A stretch of 64,000 nucleotides of DNA from Psychrosphaera saromensis (GCF_002954545.1 NZ_MSCH01000003.1:1204824-1268823), one strand, 5' to 3'; positions 47,045 through 56,247 are shown, counted from the first letter of the stretch. Notes: generated by a model not told the origin, from the letters alone. Translations and numbers: made by a program.

Positions 47045-48070
47045 ATGCCTAAGAAGATATTAGGACAAATCTGGCTAGCCCTTATGGGGCTGGCCTTTTT
47101 GGTTTCTTGCACTCAAGAAACTAAAGTCGAACCTATTTTGCTGCAAGGCAAAACAATGGGCACAACCTATAATATTAAAATAGTCACTACTGACTCTTTT
47201 GACCCTGCCCAATTACAATCTCAAATAGACGCTCTGTTAGTACAAGTTAACCAAGAAATGTCGACTTATATACCAGATTCTGAACTTTCTCTTTTTAATT
47301 CGTCTAAGTCATTAGAAGCTATTGAAATTTCTGATGGACTTAAGCGTGTTGTTAAAGAAGCAATTAGATTAGGTAAATTAAGCAACGGGAAATTAGATGT
47401 CACCGTTGGGCCTTTGGTTAATCTATGGGGTTTTGGACCAGAACACCGTCCAGATGTTATTCCAACCGATGAAGTTCTTAATGCGACTAAAAAGCGTATT
47501 GGATTAGATAAACTGTCACTTAACGGTAACCTGTTATCTAAATCAATTCCTGATTTGTATGTTGATTTGTCGACTATCGCAAAAGGTTATGGTGTTGATG
47601 TCGTTGCTGACTTTATTGAAAGCCAAGGCTTTGTTAATTACTTAGTTGAGATTGGCGGCGAGATGAGGTTAAAAGGTACTAAGGCCGGTGGAGAAGCTTG
47701 GCACGTTGCAATTGAAAAACCAGTAGATAATGAAAGAAAAATTCAGCAAATCATTGTGCCAAACGACAATGCGGTTGCCACCTCGGGTGATTATCGAATT
47801 TACTTTGAAGACAATGGTGTGCGTTACTCTCATATTATCGACCCTCATACAGGTAAGCCGATTAATCATAAACTGGTGTCTGTTACCGTGATCCATCCTT
47901 CATCTATGACTGCGGATGGTTTATCAACAGCGATGATGGTGATGGGACCAGAGCAAGCTTATGAATTTGCTAAGCAGCATAATTTAGCGGTTTATTTAAT
48001 TTCAAAAACCGATGATGGCTTTAAAGAGCAAGCAACGGTACAATTTGAACAATTTTTAAAGAAAAAATAG
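47045..48070 (+). CDS. apbE: FAD:protein FMN transferase ApbE
   Basis: A 341-residue lipoprotein (lipobox LVSC near residue 22). The ApbE domain shows GKTMGTTYNIKI at the start, DLSTIAKGYGVD in the centre and the metal-site region DPHTGKP...TADGLSTAMMVMG. It attaches FMN covalently to threonines of NqrB and NqrC in the periplasm. Its place 8 nt after nqrF matches that role. Anchoring is at the outer face of the inner membrane or at the outer membrane. Confidence 0.96.
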   Translation: MPKKILGQIWLALMGLAFLVSCTQETKVEPILLQGKTMGTTYNIKIVTTDSFDPAQLQSQIDALLVQVNQEMSTYIPDSELSLFNSSKSLEAIEISDGLKRVVKEAIRLGKLSNGKLDVTVGPLVNLWGFGPEHRPDVIPTDEVLNATKKRIGLDKLSLNGNLLSKSIPDLYVDLSTIAKGYGVDVVADFIESQGFVNYLVEIGGEMRLKGTKAGGEAWHVAIEKPVDNERKIQQIIVPNDNAVATSGDYRIYFEDNGVRYSHIIDPHTGKPINHKLVSVTVIHPSSMTADGLSTAMMVMGPEQAYEFAKQHNLAVYLISKTDDGFKEQATVQFEQFLKKK

Positions 48071-48093
48071 TAAACCAAAAGTAGAGGTTATTG

Positions 48094-48321
48094 ATGCAAG
48101 TATTTTTATTAACATTAGTCATGTTGTTAGCGGTTTTCGCTGCAATGTCTATTGGTTATTTAGTAAAGAAAAAGTCAATTGCTGGAAGTTGCGGTGGATT
48201 AGGAGTGTTAGGGATAGACAAAGCTTGTAATTGTGACTCTCCATGTGACAAACGATTGGAAAGAGAAAGGCAAACTCGTATAGATAAAGAGGAAGCTTGG
48301 AAGCAAAATCAGATTATTTAA
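48094..48321 (+). CDS. nqrM: NQR assembly factor NqrM
   Basis: A 75-residue protein with one N-terminal transmembrane helix (about 2-22) and a cysteine-rich segment with four Cys (GSCGGLG and ACNCDSPCDK), followed by a charged tail. This is the DUF539/NqrM layout; NqrM is needed to insert the iron between NqrD and NqrE in Vibrio. ATG 48094 is preferred over the adjacent TTG 48091, with AGAGG 6 nt upstream. Last gene of the nqr operon. Confidence 0.93.
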   Translation: MQVFLLTLVMLLAVFAAMSIGYLVKKKSIAGSCGGLGVLGIDKACNCDSPCDKRLERERQTRIDKEEAWKQNQII

Positions 48322-48360
48322 TTTTGCTTGGTTCCCACATCTATCTTTGTAAATAATTCA

Positions 48361-48391
48361 AAGCACCTGCGTTATGTTTGGTGCTTTTTTT
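48361..48391 (+). terminator. Terminator of the nqr-apbE-nqrM operon
   Basis: AAGCACC (48361-48367) pairs with GGTGCTT (48380-48386) across a 12-nt loop and is followed by T5 and more. Located 40 nt after the nqrM stop. Confidence 0.8.
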
Positions 48392-48491
48392 ATTCGGTTT
48401 TGTTACTTCTAACCTTAGTAGATTTCCTATATAGTTCGCACCATAAATTTCCCTAGTGCAATTGCTCTACTATTAGACCCTGAGAGGTTTT

Positions 48492-49733
48492 ATGTTGGAA
48501 TACTCCCTTATCTTTATTGCTTTCTTAGCATTGTTATCCATCGTATTTGAAGAAATTACTCATATTAATAAAGCAAAAACCACTTTGTTTCTGGGATGTT
48601 TATCTTGGATTATCCTATTTATTGCTGCCGAGCCCGCTCAACACGAATTAATCAATCATAGCCTTGAAGAAAATTTATTAGAAATTGCCGTATTGTGGCT
48701 ATTTTTAATGTCCACTATGACTTTTGTTGCTTACCTTAATAGCAAAGGCGTTATTCAAATGGCCGTGCAAAGACTTTTTCCGGCAAAGGCTTCAGTGACT
48801 ATTATTATGTTTTTGGTGGCTATATTTTCACTGCTACTGTCAGCAATTTGTGACAATATTACCGCTACATTAGTCTCTCTTACGTTATTACAGTCGTTTA
48901 ATGTCGATACGAGAACCAAACTTAGGATGGCTATTTTAGTTGTCTTTGCGGTTAACTCAGGTGGTGTTGCTTTAATTACCGGTGATGTAACTACCTTGAT
49001 GATATACCTTGAAGGGCATTTACAAATATCTCAGCTATTCATGCTGCTTTTACCTTCGTTGGTTAGTGTGTTGTTTTTAGCAGGTATTTTTTCGATAGGT
49101 TTAAAAGGCCAAGTGATAACAACACCAGCGAAAAAAGGCTATGAAACCGTTGATGTGCTGATTGCTATTATCTTCTTTAGTACCATTTTAAGTACGATGC
49201 TGTTTAACGTATTTTTTGCTATTCCTCCGGTACTTACCTTTTTGACTGGTTTATCCGTTATGTTCCTAGTTGGTCAAATGTACAAAAATGATAAGCAAGA
49301 ACGTGAAGTACTGGAATACATACGCCAAATAGAGTTTGATACCCTGCTGTTTTTCTTAGGAATATTGCTATTAGTTGGCATGTTAAAAGAAATAGGGATT
49401 TTACAAATGGTTACTCAGCTTTATGCTCAGTTTGACCCTATGTATTCTAACTATGTGGCTGGGATAGGTTCATCTTTGTTAGACAATGTGCCACTAACCG
49501 CTGCATTATTAAAAGCAGAACCTATTCTTAATTCAGCTCAATGGTTAGGGTTAACTTATGCTGTTGGAGTGGGTGGTTCGTTATTAGTTATCGGCTCAGC
49601 GTCAGGTATTATCGCGATGAGCAAGTTAAAAGAAATTACTTTCTTTTCCTATTGTCGTTATATTCCCGCATTGTTAGTTGCATATACAATAGGCTACGCT
49701 CTCACTATTTATCTTGGCCGCTATTTTTATTAA
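48492..49733 (+). CDS. nhaD: NhaD-type Na+/H+ antiporter
   Basis: A 413-residue membrane protein of the ion-transporter superfamily with about 12 helices. The segments ICDNITATLVSLTLL and SSLLDNVPLTAALL, each with a conserved Asp-Asn in a helix break, match NhaD. NhaD antiporters exchange Na+ or Li+ for H+ and are common in marine and alkaliphilic bacteria. It stands directly after the nqr operon behind its own start, placing Na+ export and Na+/H+ exchange together. ATG 48492 with GAGAGG about 6 nt upstream. Confidence 0.88.
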   Translation: MLEYSLIFIAFLALLSIVFEEITHINKAKTTLFLGCLSWIILFIAAEPAQHELINHSLEENLLEIAVLWLFLMSTMTFVAYLNSKGVIQMAVQRLFPAKASVTIIMFLVAIFSLLLSAICDNITATLVSLTLLQSFNVDTRTKLRMAILVVFAVNSGGVALITGDVTTLMIYLEGHLQISQLFMLLLPSLVSVLFLAGIFSIGLKGQVITTPAKKGYETVDVLIAIIFFSTILSTMLFNVFFAIPPVLTFLTGLSVMFLVGQMYKNDKQEREVLEYIRQIEFDTLLFFLGILLLVGMLKEIGILQMVTQLYAQFDPMYSNYVAGIGSSLLDNVPLTAALLKAEPILNSAQWLGLTYAVGVGGSLLVIGSASGIIAMSKLKEITFFSYCRYIPALLVAYTIGYALTIYLGRYFY

Positions 49734-49747
49734 ATTTAAACTTATAG

Positions 49748-49788
49748 AGCAGTTTCATTACCTCAGTGACAGGGCTAATTAAACTGCT
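49748..49788 (+). terminator. Stem-loop after nhaD
   Basis: AGCAGTTT (49748-49755) pairs with AAACTGCT (49781-49788) with a loop of about 25 nt. Only a weak T-rich tail follows, so it is a weak terminator candidate. Confidence 0.4.
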
Positions 49789-49887
49789 TAACTCTTTATA
49801 CCTGCTAAATTTAGTAATAGTTATTGTTATACAACAAGCAATTGTTTAACGTAAGATTGAATTTGAACTCAAAATTAAGATCTTAGC

Positions 49888-51567
49888 ATGGCGTTAAACA
49901 TCATTAAAATTATTCAAAAAAGCTTCTTACTTAGCTTAGCAATTAGCTTAACTAGTATCTCAACCTCTGCATTATCCCAAACAACCTTAGTCCATAACGT
50001 GAAAGGTTATACCTATTTAAATAATGGTCAGTTAGCCGAATTTTCAGCCATCGTTTTTGAAGATGGCAAAGTAATAACAACGGGGGCTAATTTACAAAAG
50101 AATTATCCAGACGCTCTCGTCATTGATGGCAAAGGTAAAACTCTTTTGCCTGGGCTTATAGATGGTCATGGACATTATTTAGGTTTAGGGTTTAATTTAT
50201 TGCAAGTGGATGTACGCGATATCGCATCAAAACAAAAAACTGCATTTAAAGTGGCTCAATACGCTAAAGCAAACCCAGAATTAAATTGGATTAAAGGACG
50301 AGGCTGGAACCAAGTTTTATGGCCAAGTAAAGAATTCCCAACAGCCAAAGATTTAGATGAATATGTGGCCGATAAACCAGTTGTTTTAGGTCGTGTAGAT
50401 GGTCACGCCGTTTGGTTAAATTCCAAAGCCATGTCATTAGCTGGGATAACTCGTAATACAATTTCACCAGATGGTGGCGAAATTGTTAAAGATAAAACAG
50501 GCGAGCCAACGGGGATTTTAATTGATAACGCTGAAAACCTATTGTGGGAAAATGTACCAAAACAGACAGATGCAGAGCGTTTAGCTGCATTTAATAAAGT
50601 AAATCAACATTTGTTAGGCTTAGGCATAACCAGCGTTCATGATGCGGGTATCGATCATAACACTTATCATTTCTTACAAGATCAAATCAAAGCTGAGAAC
50701 TTTAAAGTTCGTGTGTATGCCATGTTAGCCGCAACTGACGATAAGCTTGAAGAAATGTTGAAGCATGGTTATATAAGCGATGATAACGAATTGCTCTCTA
50801 TCCGCAGTGTAAAGATATACGGCGATGGGGCGTTAGGCAGTAGAGGCGCAGCTATGTTGTCGGCTTATCATGACGATCCTAAAAATACAGGACTGTTACT
50901 GACTAAACCTGACCGCTTACGTGAACTATATAAAATTATATTTAACTACGACTTTCAAATTAATATTCACGCTATTGGCGACAGAGCGAATAAAATTGCC
51001 CTAGACGAATTTGAATTTGCATTTAAAAACAAAGCTTCATCGAAAAACCTACGTAACCGTATCGAACATGCTCAAGTGATCCAATTAGAAGATATTCCAA
51101 GATTCAAAGCGTTAGATATTTTGCCATCTATGCAGCCAACACACGCAACATCAGATAAAAATATGGCACAAGACCGTATAGGTGCACAACGATTAAAAGG
51201 CGCTTACGCTTGGCAGACATTCTTAAAACAAGGCAGTAAAGTTATTGCCGGTTCTGACTTTCCTGTTGAGTTAGCCAATCCATTCTTTGGTTTACATGCG
51301 GCGGTAACAAGACAAGACAGGAAAAACCTGCCAGAGCAAGGTTGGATTAAAGAAGAGTCGTTAACAATAGAGCAAGCTTTTAAAGCGTTTACATTAGACG
51401 CCGCTTACGGTGCACATCAAGATAAAACGCTAGGTGGGTTAGAGCAAGGTAAGTGGGCTGACTTCATTTTAATTGACCAGGATATCTTTACTATTGAAGC
51501 AAAAGATATTTGGAAAACTAAAGTATTAGAAACTTGGGTAGCGGGTAAAAAACAACATTCACTTTAA
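49888..51567 (+). CDS. Secreted amidohydrolase (YtcJ/amidohydrolase-3 family)
   Basis: A 559-residue metal-dependent hydrolase with an N-terminal signal peptide (about 1-32, ending ALSQ). A typical amidohydrolase beta-sandwich edge (DGKGKTLLPGLIDGHGHYLGLG) with the HxH metal motif is followed by the TIM barrel: GRVDGHAVWLNS, KIYGDGALGSRGA, INIHAIGDRAN, RNRIEHAQVI and AGSDFPVELANPFFG. Members act on amides, carbamates or cyclic ureas; the substrate cannot be read from sequence. Export suggests action on an external compound. Monocistronic. Confidence 0.88.
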   Translation: MALNIIKIIQKSFLLSLAISLTSISTSALSQTTLVHNVKGYTYLNNGQLAEFSAIVFEDGKVITTGANLQKNYPDALVIDGKGKTLLPGLIDGHGHYLGLGFNLLQVDVRDIASKQKTAFKVAQYAKANPELNWIKGRGWNQVLWPSKEFPTAKDLDEYVADKPVVLGRVDGHAVWLNSKAMSLAGITRNTISPDGGEIVKDKTGEPTGILIDNAENLLWENVPKQTDAERLAAFNKVNQHLLGLGITSVHDAGIDHNTYHFLQDQIKAENFKVRVYAMLAATDDKLEEMLKHGYISDDNELLSIRSVKIYGDGALGSRGAAMLSAYHDDPKNTGLLLTKPDRLRELYKIIFNYDFQINIHAIGDRANKIALDEFEFAFKNKASSKNLRNRIEHAQVIQLEDIPRFKALDILPSMQPTHATSDKNMAQDRIGAQRLKGAYAWQTFLKQGSKVIAGSDFPVELANPFFGLHAAVTRQDRKNLPEQGWIKEESLTIEQAFKAFTLDAAYGAHQDKTLGGLEQGKWADFILIDQDIFTIEAKDIWKTKVLETWVAGKKQHSL

Positions 51568-51575
51568 TTACAATA

Positions 51576-51618
51576 TTAGTTATCATAGTGGCGGATAGCG
51601 CCCTATGACAATAACTAA
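51576..51618. terminator. Large stem-loop between convergent amidohydrolase and solute-binding genes
   Basis: TTAGTTATCATAG (51576-51588) pairs with CTATG-ACA-ATAACTAA (51603-51618, ACA bulge), capped by a GGCG/CGCC stem. Strong structure without a T run, located just after one stop and just before the other. Likely marks transcript ends on both strands. Confidence 0.5.
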
Positions 51619-51631
51619 CTGATAAAGCGGA

Positions 51632-52300
51632 TTAGTGAATAAATGTGTGCTGAGCAAGAGACTGGCGTATTGCCTCACCAAGTTTAGGAACTAAGTAGCT
51701 AAAACGTTTATGAATAATGTGAAAGCCTTCTATCTGACGTAAGCGGTAAGTATTTAACTCAGGTGATGGTGTACCTTGTGTATTTAAGTCGAATACCATG
51801 ATCATTACGTCTAACTTTTTTTGCTGAAACATTTTCTCCATGCGTTGGTAATCAACCACTTCGTAAGTATTAATAACTTTCCCACCTAATAATTCTTGGT
51901 GGTACTCATCCTGTGCCACTAAGCCTAATATTTTACTGCTATCGTCAAGAAGGTTCTTGTCACAGGTTAACTCTGGTTGGCAAATCAACCTTATTTCAGC
52001 AGCTCCTAACATTGGCGGAACAATAATAAAGTCTGGGTATTTAATAAGAAGGTTTTTAGCACGGATCACTAGGCCATCTATCTGACCATCATTTAACATT
52101 TTTATAGAACGTCGATCACTTACGGGAATAAAATCTGGGTTTATCCCAATTTTTGCATAAGCTTGTTTGACAACCGTTAGGTAGTTTTGAACCACAGCTG
52201 GGTGAGAGGCAAAGCCGATTGCCGTTATAGGGCTCTCTTGTTTAGCCGTAACGTAATTACAAAATAAGCAGAAAATAGGTAACCACAATTTAACTTTCAT
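51632..52300 (-). CDS. Orphan periplasmic solute-binding-like protein (SBP_bac_3 type)
   Basis: A 222-residue secreted protein: signal peptide of about 19 residues, then a short family-3 solute-binding fold (YLTVVKQAYAKIGINPDFIPVSDRRSIKMLNDGQIDG; later EKMFQQKKLDVMIMVFD). It is a little short for a full amino-acid-binding protein and no permease or ATPase is adjacent, so it may be a sensor or have another role. ATG 52300 is preferred (GAGGTG 5 nt upstream); a TTG at 52312 is open in frame. Divergent from dinB across 120 nt that contain a LexA box. Confidence 0.78.
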   Translation of the reverse strand: MKVKLWLPIFCLFCNYVTAKQESPITAIGFASHPAVVQNYLTVVKQAYAKIGINPDFIPVSDRRSIKMLNDGQIDGLVIRAKNLLIKYPDFIIVPPMLGAAEIRLICQPELTCDKNLLDDSSKILGLVAQDEYHQELLGGKVINTYEVVDYQRMEKMFQQKKLDVMIMVFDLNTQGTPSPELNTYRLRQIEGFHIIHKRFSYLVPKLGEAIRQSLAQHTFIH

Positions 52301-52396
52301 TACACACCTCAATGGCTATAGAGACTGTAAGTGTAAACCATAGTTATTGATTGAGGAAATAATGATCCAATTTAGAATAAATAATTTGCCAAAGTG

Positions 52397-52414
52397 ACTG
52401 TTTATTTATACAGT
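52397..52414 (+). promoter_or_regulatory. LexA (SOS) box upstream of dinB
   Basis: ACTGTTTATTTATACAGT contains CTG-N10-CAG with AT-rich centre, matching the gammaproteobacterial LexA consensus TACTGTATATATATACAGTA. It ends 6 nt before the dinB ATG, so it also rules out the longer open frame beginning at 52394. Confidence 0.85.
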
Positions 52415-52420
52415 TGCGGT

Positions 52421-53476
52421 ATGAGAAAGATAATACACATAGATATGGACTGTTATTACGCAGCCGTCGAGATGCGTGAAAACCCTGAACTAAAAAACGT
52501 ACCCATCGCGGTAGGTGGCGACACTGAACGCGGCGTTTTATGTACCAGTAATTATCTAGCCCGACAGTACGGCGTTCGTTCAGCCATGTCATCCAGAAAA
52601 GCCAAGTTATTGTGCCCTGAACTTCAAATTATCCCCATGCAAATGTCGTTGTATAAATCAATTTCAAATCAAATCCGCGACATATTTAGACAATACACAG
52701 ATTTAATTGAGCCTTTATCTCTGGATGAAGCATATTTAGATGTGTCGGATTGCAGTCTATTTGGCGGTAGTGCAACCTTAATTGCGCAAGATATTTTAAA
52801 TGAAATTTTTAAACAGACTGGACTAACCGCTTCTGCAGGTGTGTCGGTAAATAAGTTTATTGCCAAAGTAGCATCTGATTTTAATAAGCCTAATGGGATG
52901 TGTGTTGTTCCTCCGCATAAAGTAATTGAGTTTGTACAAAAACTTCCAGTTAAAGCCATTCCCGGTGTAGGTAAAGTCATGCAACAAAAGCTCAAAGACT
53001 TTGGTATTGAAAATTGCATTGATTTAGAACCTTTTACTATTACAGAGTTAGGGCAAAAGTTTGGCAAGATGGGGGTGAGTTTATTTAATCGTGTACGAGG
53101 AATTGATGAGCGTCAGGTGTGTAATCATCGAGAAGCCAAGACGACTTCAGTAGAAACTACATTTGAACAGGATATTAAAATTGAGCAAGTTAATGCTGAA
53201 TTGTTAGATAAATTATCTATCCGACTTCATGCTAGATTGGAAAAAGAAAATAAACCGATAACTAAATTACAGGTTAAATTAAAGTTCGATGACTTTATTA
53301 GTAAGACCAAAGAAACTCAGCATGGCCATTTTAACTTAGATTTGTGTCATGAGATGTTAGTTGAATTAGCAAAGCAACGTCCTGTCCATAAAATCAGATT
53401 GATTGGTATAGGGGTTGGCTATGGCAAAGAAGCGATACAACAAATGCAATTATTCGAGCAAGCGAGTAGTGCTTAG
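52421..53476 (+). CDS. dinB: DNA polymerase IV
   Basis: A 351-residue Y-family polymerase, matching E. coli DinB length. N-terminal RKIIHIDMDCYYAAVEM holds catalytic Asp8; the second acidic pair is in PLSLDEAYLDV; the thumb HhH is KAIPGVGKVMQQKL and the little-finger domain occupies about 240-340. It lacks a clear QL-x-L-F end but has MQLFEQ (near residues 341-346), a plausible beta-clamp motif. It performs SOS-induced translesion synthesis. Start at ATG 52421, downstream of the LexA box. Confidence 0.96.
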   Translation: MRKIIHIDMDCYYAAVEMRENPELKNVPIAVGGDTERGVLCTSNYLARQYGVRSAMSSRKAKLLCPELQIIPMQMSLYKSISNQIRDIFRQYTDLIEPLSLDEAYLDVSDCSLFGGSATLIAQDILNEIFKQTGLTASAGVSVNKFIAKVASDFNKPNGMCVVPPHKVIEFVQKLPVKAIPGVGKVMQQKLKDFGIENCIDLEPFTITELGQKFGKMGVSLFNRVRGIDERQVCNHREAKTTSVETTFEQDIKIEQVNAELLDKLSIRLHARLEKENKPITKLQVKLKFDDFISKTKETQHGHFNLDLCHEMLVELAKQRPVHKIRLIGIGVGYGKEAIQQMQLFEQASSA

Positions 53477-53534
53477 GACTTGTAAAAACAGATTGAAATC
53501 CCAATACTACAAAGCTTACGTATAATCTGTAATT

Positions 53535-53554
53535 AAAGACATAAACCGTCTTTT
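53535..53554 (+). terminator. Possible weak terminator of dinB
   Basis: AAAGAC (53535-53540) and GTCTTT (53548-53553) form a 6-bp stem with a 7-nt loop followed by T. Short stem, so low confidence. Confidence 0.35.
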
Positions 53555-53613
53555 TGCATTTAGAATTGGTACTTCTATTAAAAGTGCCGAGTACAAATAT
53601 TAAGAGAGAATAC

Positions 53614-55161
53614 ATGTCTTACCCAACTCCAATGATAATTTCTAATTTAACCACAGCACTTGCTGATAAATCCTGGGATGCACTAGTTGTCATAGGCGAA
53701 AGCTTTATTAATGTCTTACCAGAGCCATTAAATGAAATTATTATTAAACAAGCGGAGTTTGACTCACGCATAAATAAAGAGTTAACCAGTTTTATATCGG
53801 AAGATGTAAACCAAACACGAGTCATTCTTGCTCCTATTGGCCAAACCAATCGTTATTTTGATGATGTGCGTAGTTATTATGATGCCGCTAAAAAAGCCGC
53901 TTCATTAGTCTTAACAATGGGAGCTAAGAAACCATTACTTGTCATATTAGGTAATGATAAACCTGCGTATAAAAATGCCGAGATGGTGTCGTACTTAGGT
54001 TTTTCTCAAGCATTGTGGCAGCCTTTGGAAGCCCGAGAAGCATTTGGTGATTTAATCGAACCTATCTCTATCCTTGGTGTTGTTAGCAGTAACTTAAATG
54101 GTTCTAATGCAGCGGCATTGGAAAGTGGACGATATGTTGCTCGTGACTTATGCGGTACTGAACCGGAAAGAATGGCACCGCCACAATTTGCTGAATATTG
54201 TGTAGAAGCATTTGATAGAACCGATGTAAAAGTAACAGTTACCGATGATATGGCGGAACTAGAAACTGAATATCCTTTGTTATGGGCGGTTGCTAGAGCA
54301 TCAATTGAAGTAAAACGTCATCAGCCTCGAGTGATACGTTTGGAATACACTCCACCTGGTGAAATCAATAAAACATTAATGCTCGTTGGTAAAGGTATTG
54401 TTTATGACACTGGCGGCGCAGATTTAAAAACTGGCGGGCACATGGCTGGTATGAGCCGAGATAAAGGTGGTGCTGCAGCGGTTGCTGGATTTATGAAAAC
54501 TGTGGCTGAACTTGCTCCTCTTGGTATAAAAGTGGTTGCCGAAATTGCAGCGGTAAGAAACAGTATTGGTGCAGAGGCATTTGTATCAGACGAGATCATC
54601 ACAGGTCATTCAGGCATACGCGTAAGAATTGGTAATACAGATGCCGAGGGTAGGTTAGTGATGGCTGACTTATTATCAAAACTACGTGAAGAAGCACTTG
54701 ATGAAGTTAACCCTGTGTTATTTACCGTAGCAACATTAACGGGCCATGCAGCTCGTTCGGTTGGACCTTATACCGCGTTAGTAGAAAATGGCGTATCTAA
54801 AGCTAATGGTTATGGCGAATTGCTTGTTGAACAAGGTGACTTATTAGCTGACCCTTGTGAAACATCGCGTTCACGTCGTGAAGATTATGAATTTGTGCAG
54901 CCGCGTACTAAAGCGGATGACTTATTATCATCGAATAATGGACCGTCAGCGGTTACTGCCAGAGGACATCAATTCCCAATGGCATTCTTATCTATTGTCT
55001 CTGGATTAGATAAACACGATGTGAATGATGCTGACCCATTACCGTATATCCATATCGACATTGCCGGCAGTGGTGTTGAAGGTGGCGATTGGCAGCACGG
55101 TAAACCATCGGCGGCACCAATAAGTGCCTTGTTTGGTGCGTTTATAGATTCGGCAGATTAA
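53614..55161 (+). CDS. M17 leucyl aminopeptidase family protein
   Basis: A 515-residue protein with a two-domain M17 layout. The signature NTDAEGRLVMADLL is present, the metal/catalytic region reads YDTGGADLKTGGHMAGMSRDKGGAAAV, and a HVNDADPLPY-like C-terminal segment follows. It removes N-terminal residues from peptides in the cytoplasm, with two metal ions. It differs from PepA at KTGG in place of the usual KP segment, so it belongs to a distinct M17 branch. The frame is open 20 codons upstream, but ATG 53614 with AGAGAG as RBS is the better start. Followed by a terminator. Confidence 0.9.
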   Translation: MSYPTPMIISNLTTALADKSWDALVVIGESFINVLPEPLNEIIIKQAEFDSRINKELTSFISEDVNQTRVILAPIGQTNRYFDDVRSYYDAAKKAASLVLTMGAKKPLLVILGNDKPAYKNAEMVSYLGFSQALWQPLEAREAFGDLIEPISILGVVSSNLNGSNAAALESGRYVARDLCGTEPERMAPPQFAEYCVEAFDRTDVKVTVTDDMAELETEYPLLWAVARASIEVKRHQPRVIRLEYTPPGEINKTLMLVGKGIVYDTGGADLKTGGHMAGMSRDKGGAAAVAGFMKTVAELAPLGIKVVAEIAAVRNSIGAEAFVSDEIITGHSGIRVRIGNTDAEGRLVMADLLSKLREEALDEVNPVLFTVATLTGHAARSVGPYTALVENGVSKANGYGELLVEQGDLLADPCETSRSRREDYEFVQPRTKADDLLSSNNGPSAVTARGHQFPMAFLSIVSGLDKHDVNDADPLPYIHIDIAGSGVEGGDWQHGKPSAAPISALFGAFIDSAD

Positions 55162-55217
55162 ATAAAACTGTGCTCTTTAGTTAACGGTTTTAACTATTTT
55201 GCTCTGTTCTAACCAAT

Positions 55218-55246
55218 AAGGTCATACATTTAGTATGGCCTTTTTT
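55218..55246 (+). terminator. Terminator of the M17 aminopeptidase gene
   Basis: AAGGTCATAC (55218-55227) pairs with GTATGGCCTT (55233-55242, one T-G pair), 5-nt loop, and T6 follows. Confidence 0.85.
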
Positions 55247-55380
55247 GTAGCTAGTTAATTAAACTACCAACAAAGGTAACTAGCACTTGAGTTACGCTCC
55301 CTATTTTTCTATCTGAGTCATTAATAATTGGTAGTTAGTTCTAAAACATCTATAGTAGTAAAACTATTACTTTCAATAAG

Positions 55381-56247
55381 ATGCGACCTGTTATGAAAAC
55401 CACTTATTTATATATTTTGTTATTTGTTTTTTTTAGTGCCAGTAGCGTTGCCGATGACAGGTTTAAAGACGTTCAAATTGAAGTAAAACACGTGAATGAA
55501 AATGTGTATGTGCTCTATGGTGCTGGTGGCAATATCGGTGTATTAGTGGGTGATGACGGTACATTAATGATTGATGATCAGTTTGAGCCTTTAGCGCCAA
55601 AAATTGAAAAAGCGTTATTAACGGTTACTGATAATAAAAAGCAAAAAATCAACTATATTGTGAATACTCACTATCACGGAGATCACTCAGGCTCTAATAA
55701 CTACTTTGCTAAGTCAGCAAGTATCTTAGCCCACGAAAACGTTAGAAAACGTATGTCCGTTAATAGTAAAGACATAGGCCTGCCAGTTATTACGTATGCA
55801 CAAGGTGTTAAACTTCATCTAAATCAAGAACGCATTCATGTTAAACATTTAGCCGCAGGGCATACCGACGGCGATTCAGTCGTGTTTTTTGAAAAAGCGA
55901 ATGTGTGGCACTTAGGCGACTTGTTTTTTGAATCACGCTTTCCTTATATAGATGTTAAAAGCGGTGGCAGTGTAGAAGGTTATATTCAAAACTTAGACTC
56001 GTTAGTGACACAAATTAACGATGACGCGCAAATTATTCCAGGTCATGGCAAATTAACCGACAAAAATGGCTTCAAAAGTTTCGTTGAAATGATAAAAGCG
56101 ACTAAAGCAATTGTGCAAACTAAAAAACAAGCAGGTATGTCAAAACAACAATTAGTTGATGCGGGTTTAGGCGAACAATGGAAAGCTTGGGATTGGAGTT
56201 TTATCACTGAGAAGCGTTGGATAGAAACCCTCTATGACAATATTTAA
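55381..56247 (+). CDS. Secreted MBL-fold metallo-hydrolase
   Basis: A 288-residue metallo-beta-lactamase-fold protein with a signal peptide (about 5-24, ending SVA-DD). The metal motif THYHGDHSG (HxHxDH), the AAGHTDGDSVVF histidine, the HLGDLFFE aspartate and PGHGKL histidine are all present, so both zinc sites look intact. Related secreted hydrolases have diverse roles; the substrate is unknown and beta-lactamase activity should not be assumed. ATG 55381 or 55393 may be the start. Alone between two terminator/promoter gaps. Confidence 0.85.
   Translation: MRPVMKTTYLYILLFVFFSASSVADDRFKDVQIEVKHVNENVYVLYGAGGNIGVLVGDDGTLMIDDQFEPLAPKIEKALLTVTDNKKQKINYIVNTHYHGDHSGSNNYFAKSASILAHENVRKRMSVNSKDIGLPVITYAQGVKLHLNQERIHVKHLAAGHTDGDSVVFFEKANVWHLGDLFFESRFPYIDVKSGGSVEGYIQNLDSLVTQINDDAQIIPGHGKLTDKNGFKSFVEMIKATKAIVQTKKQAGMSKQQLVDAGLGEQWKAWDWSFITEKRWIETLYDNI

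Noticed and set aside
53554-53613. N-terminal extension of the M17 aminopeptidase
   Set aside because: The extension has no family counterpart and the AGAGAG before ATG 53614 is a good RBS.
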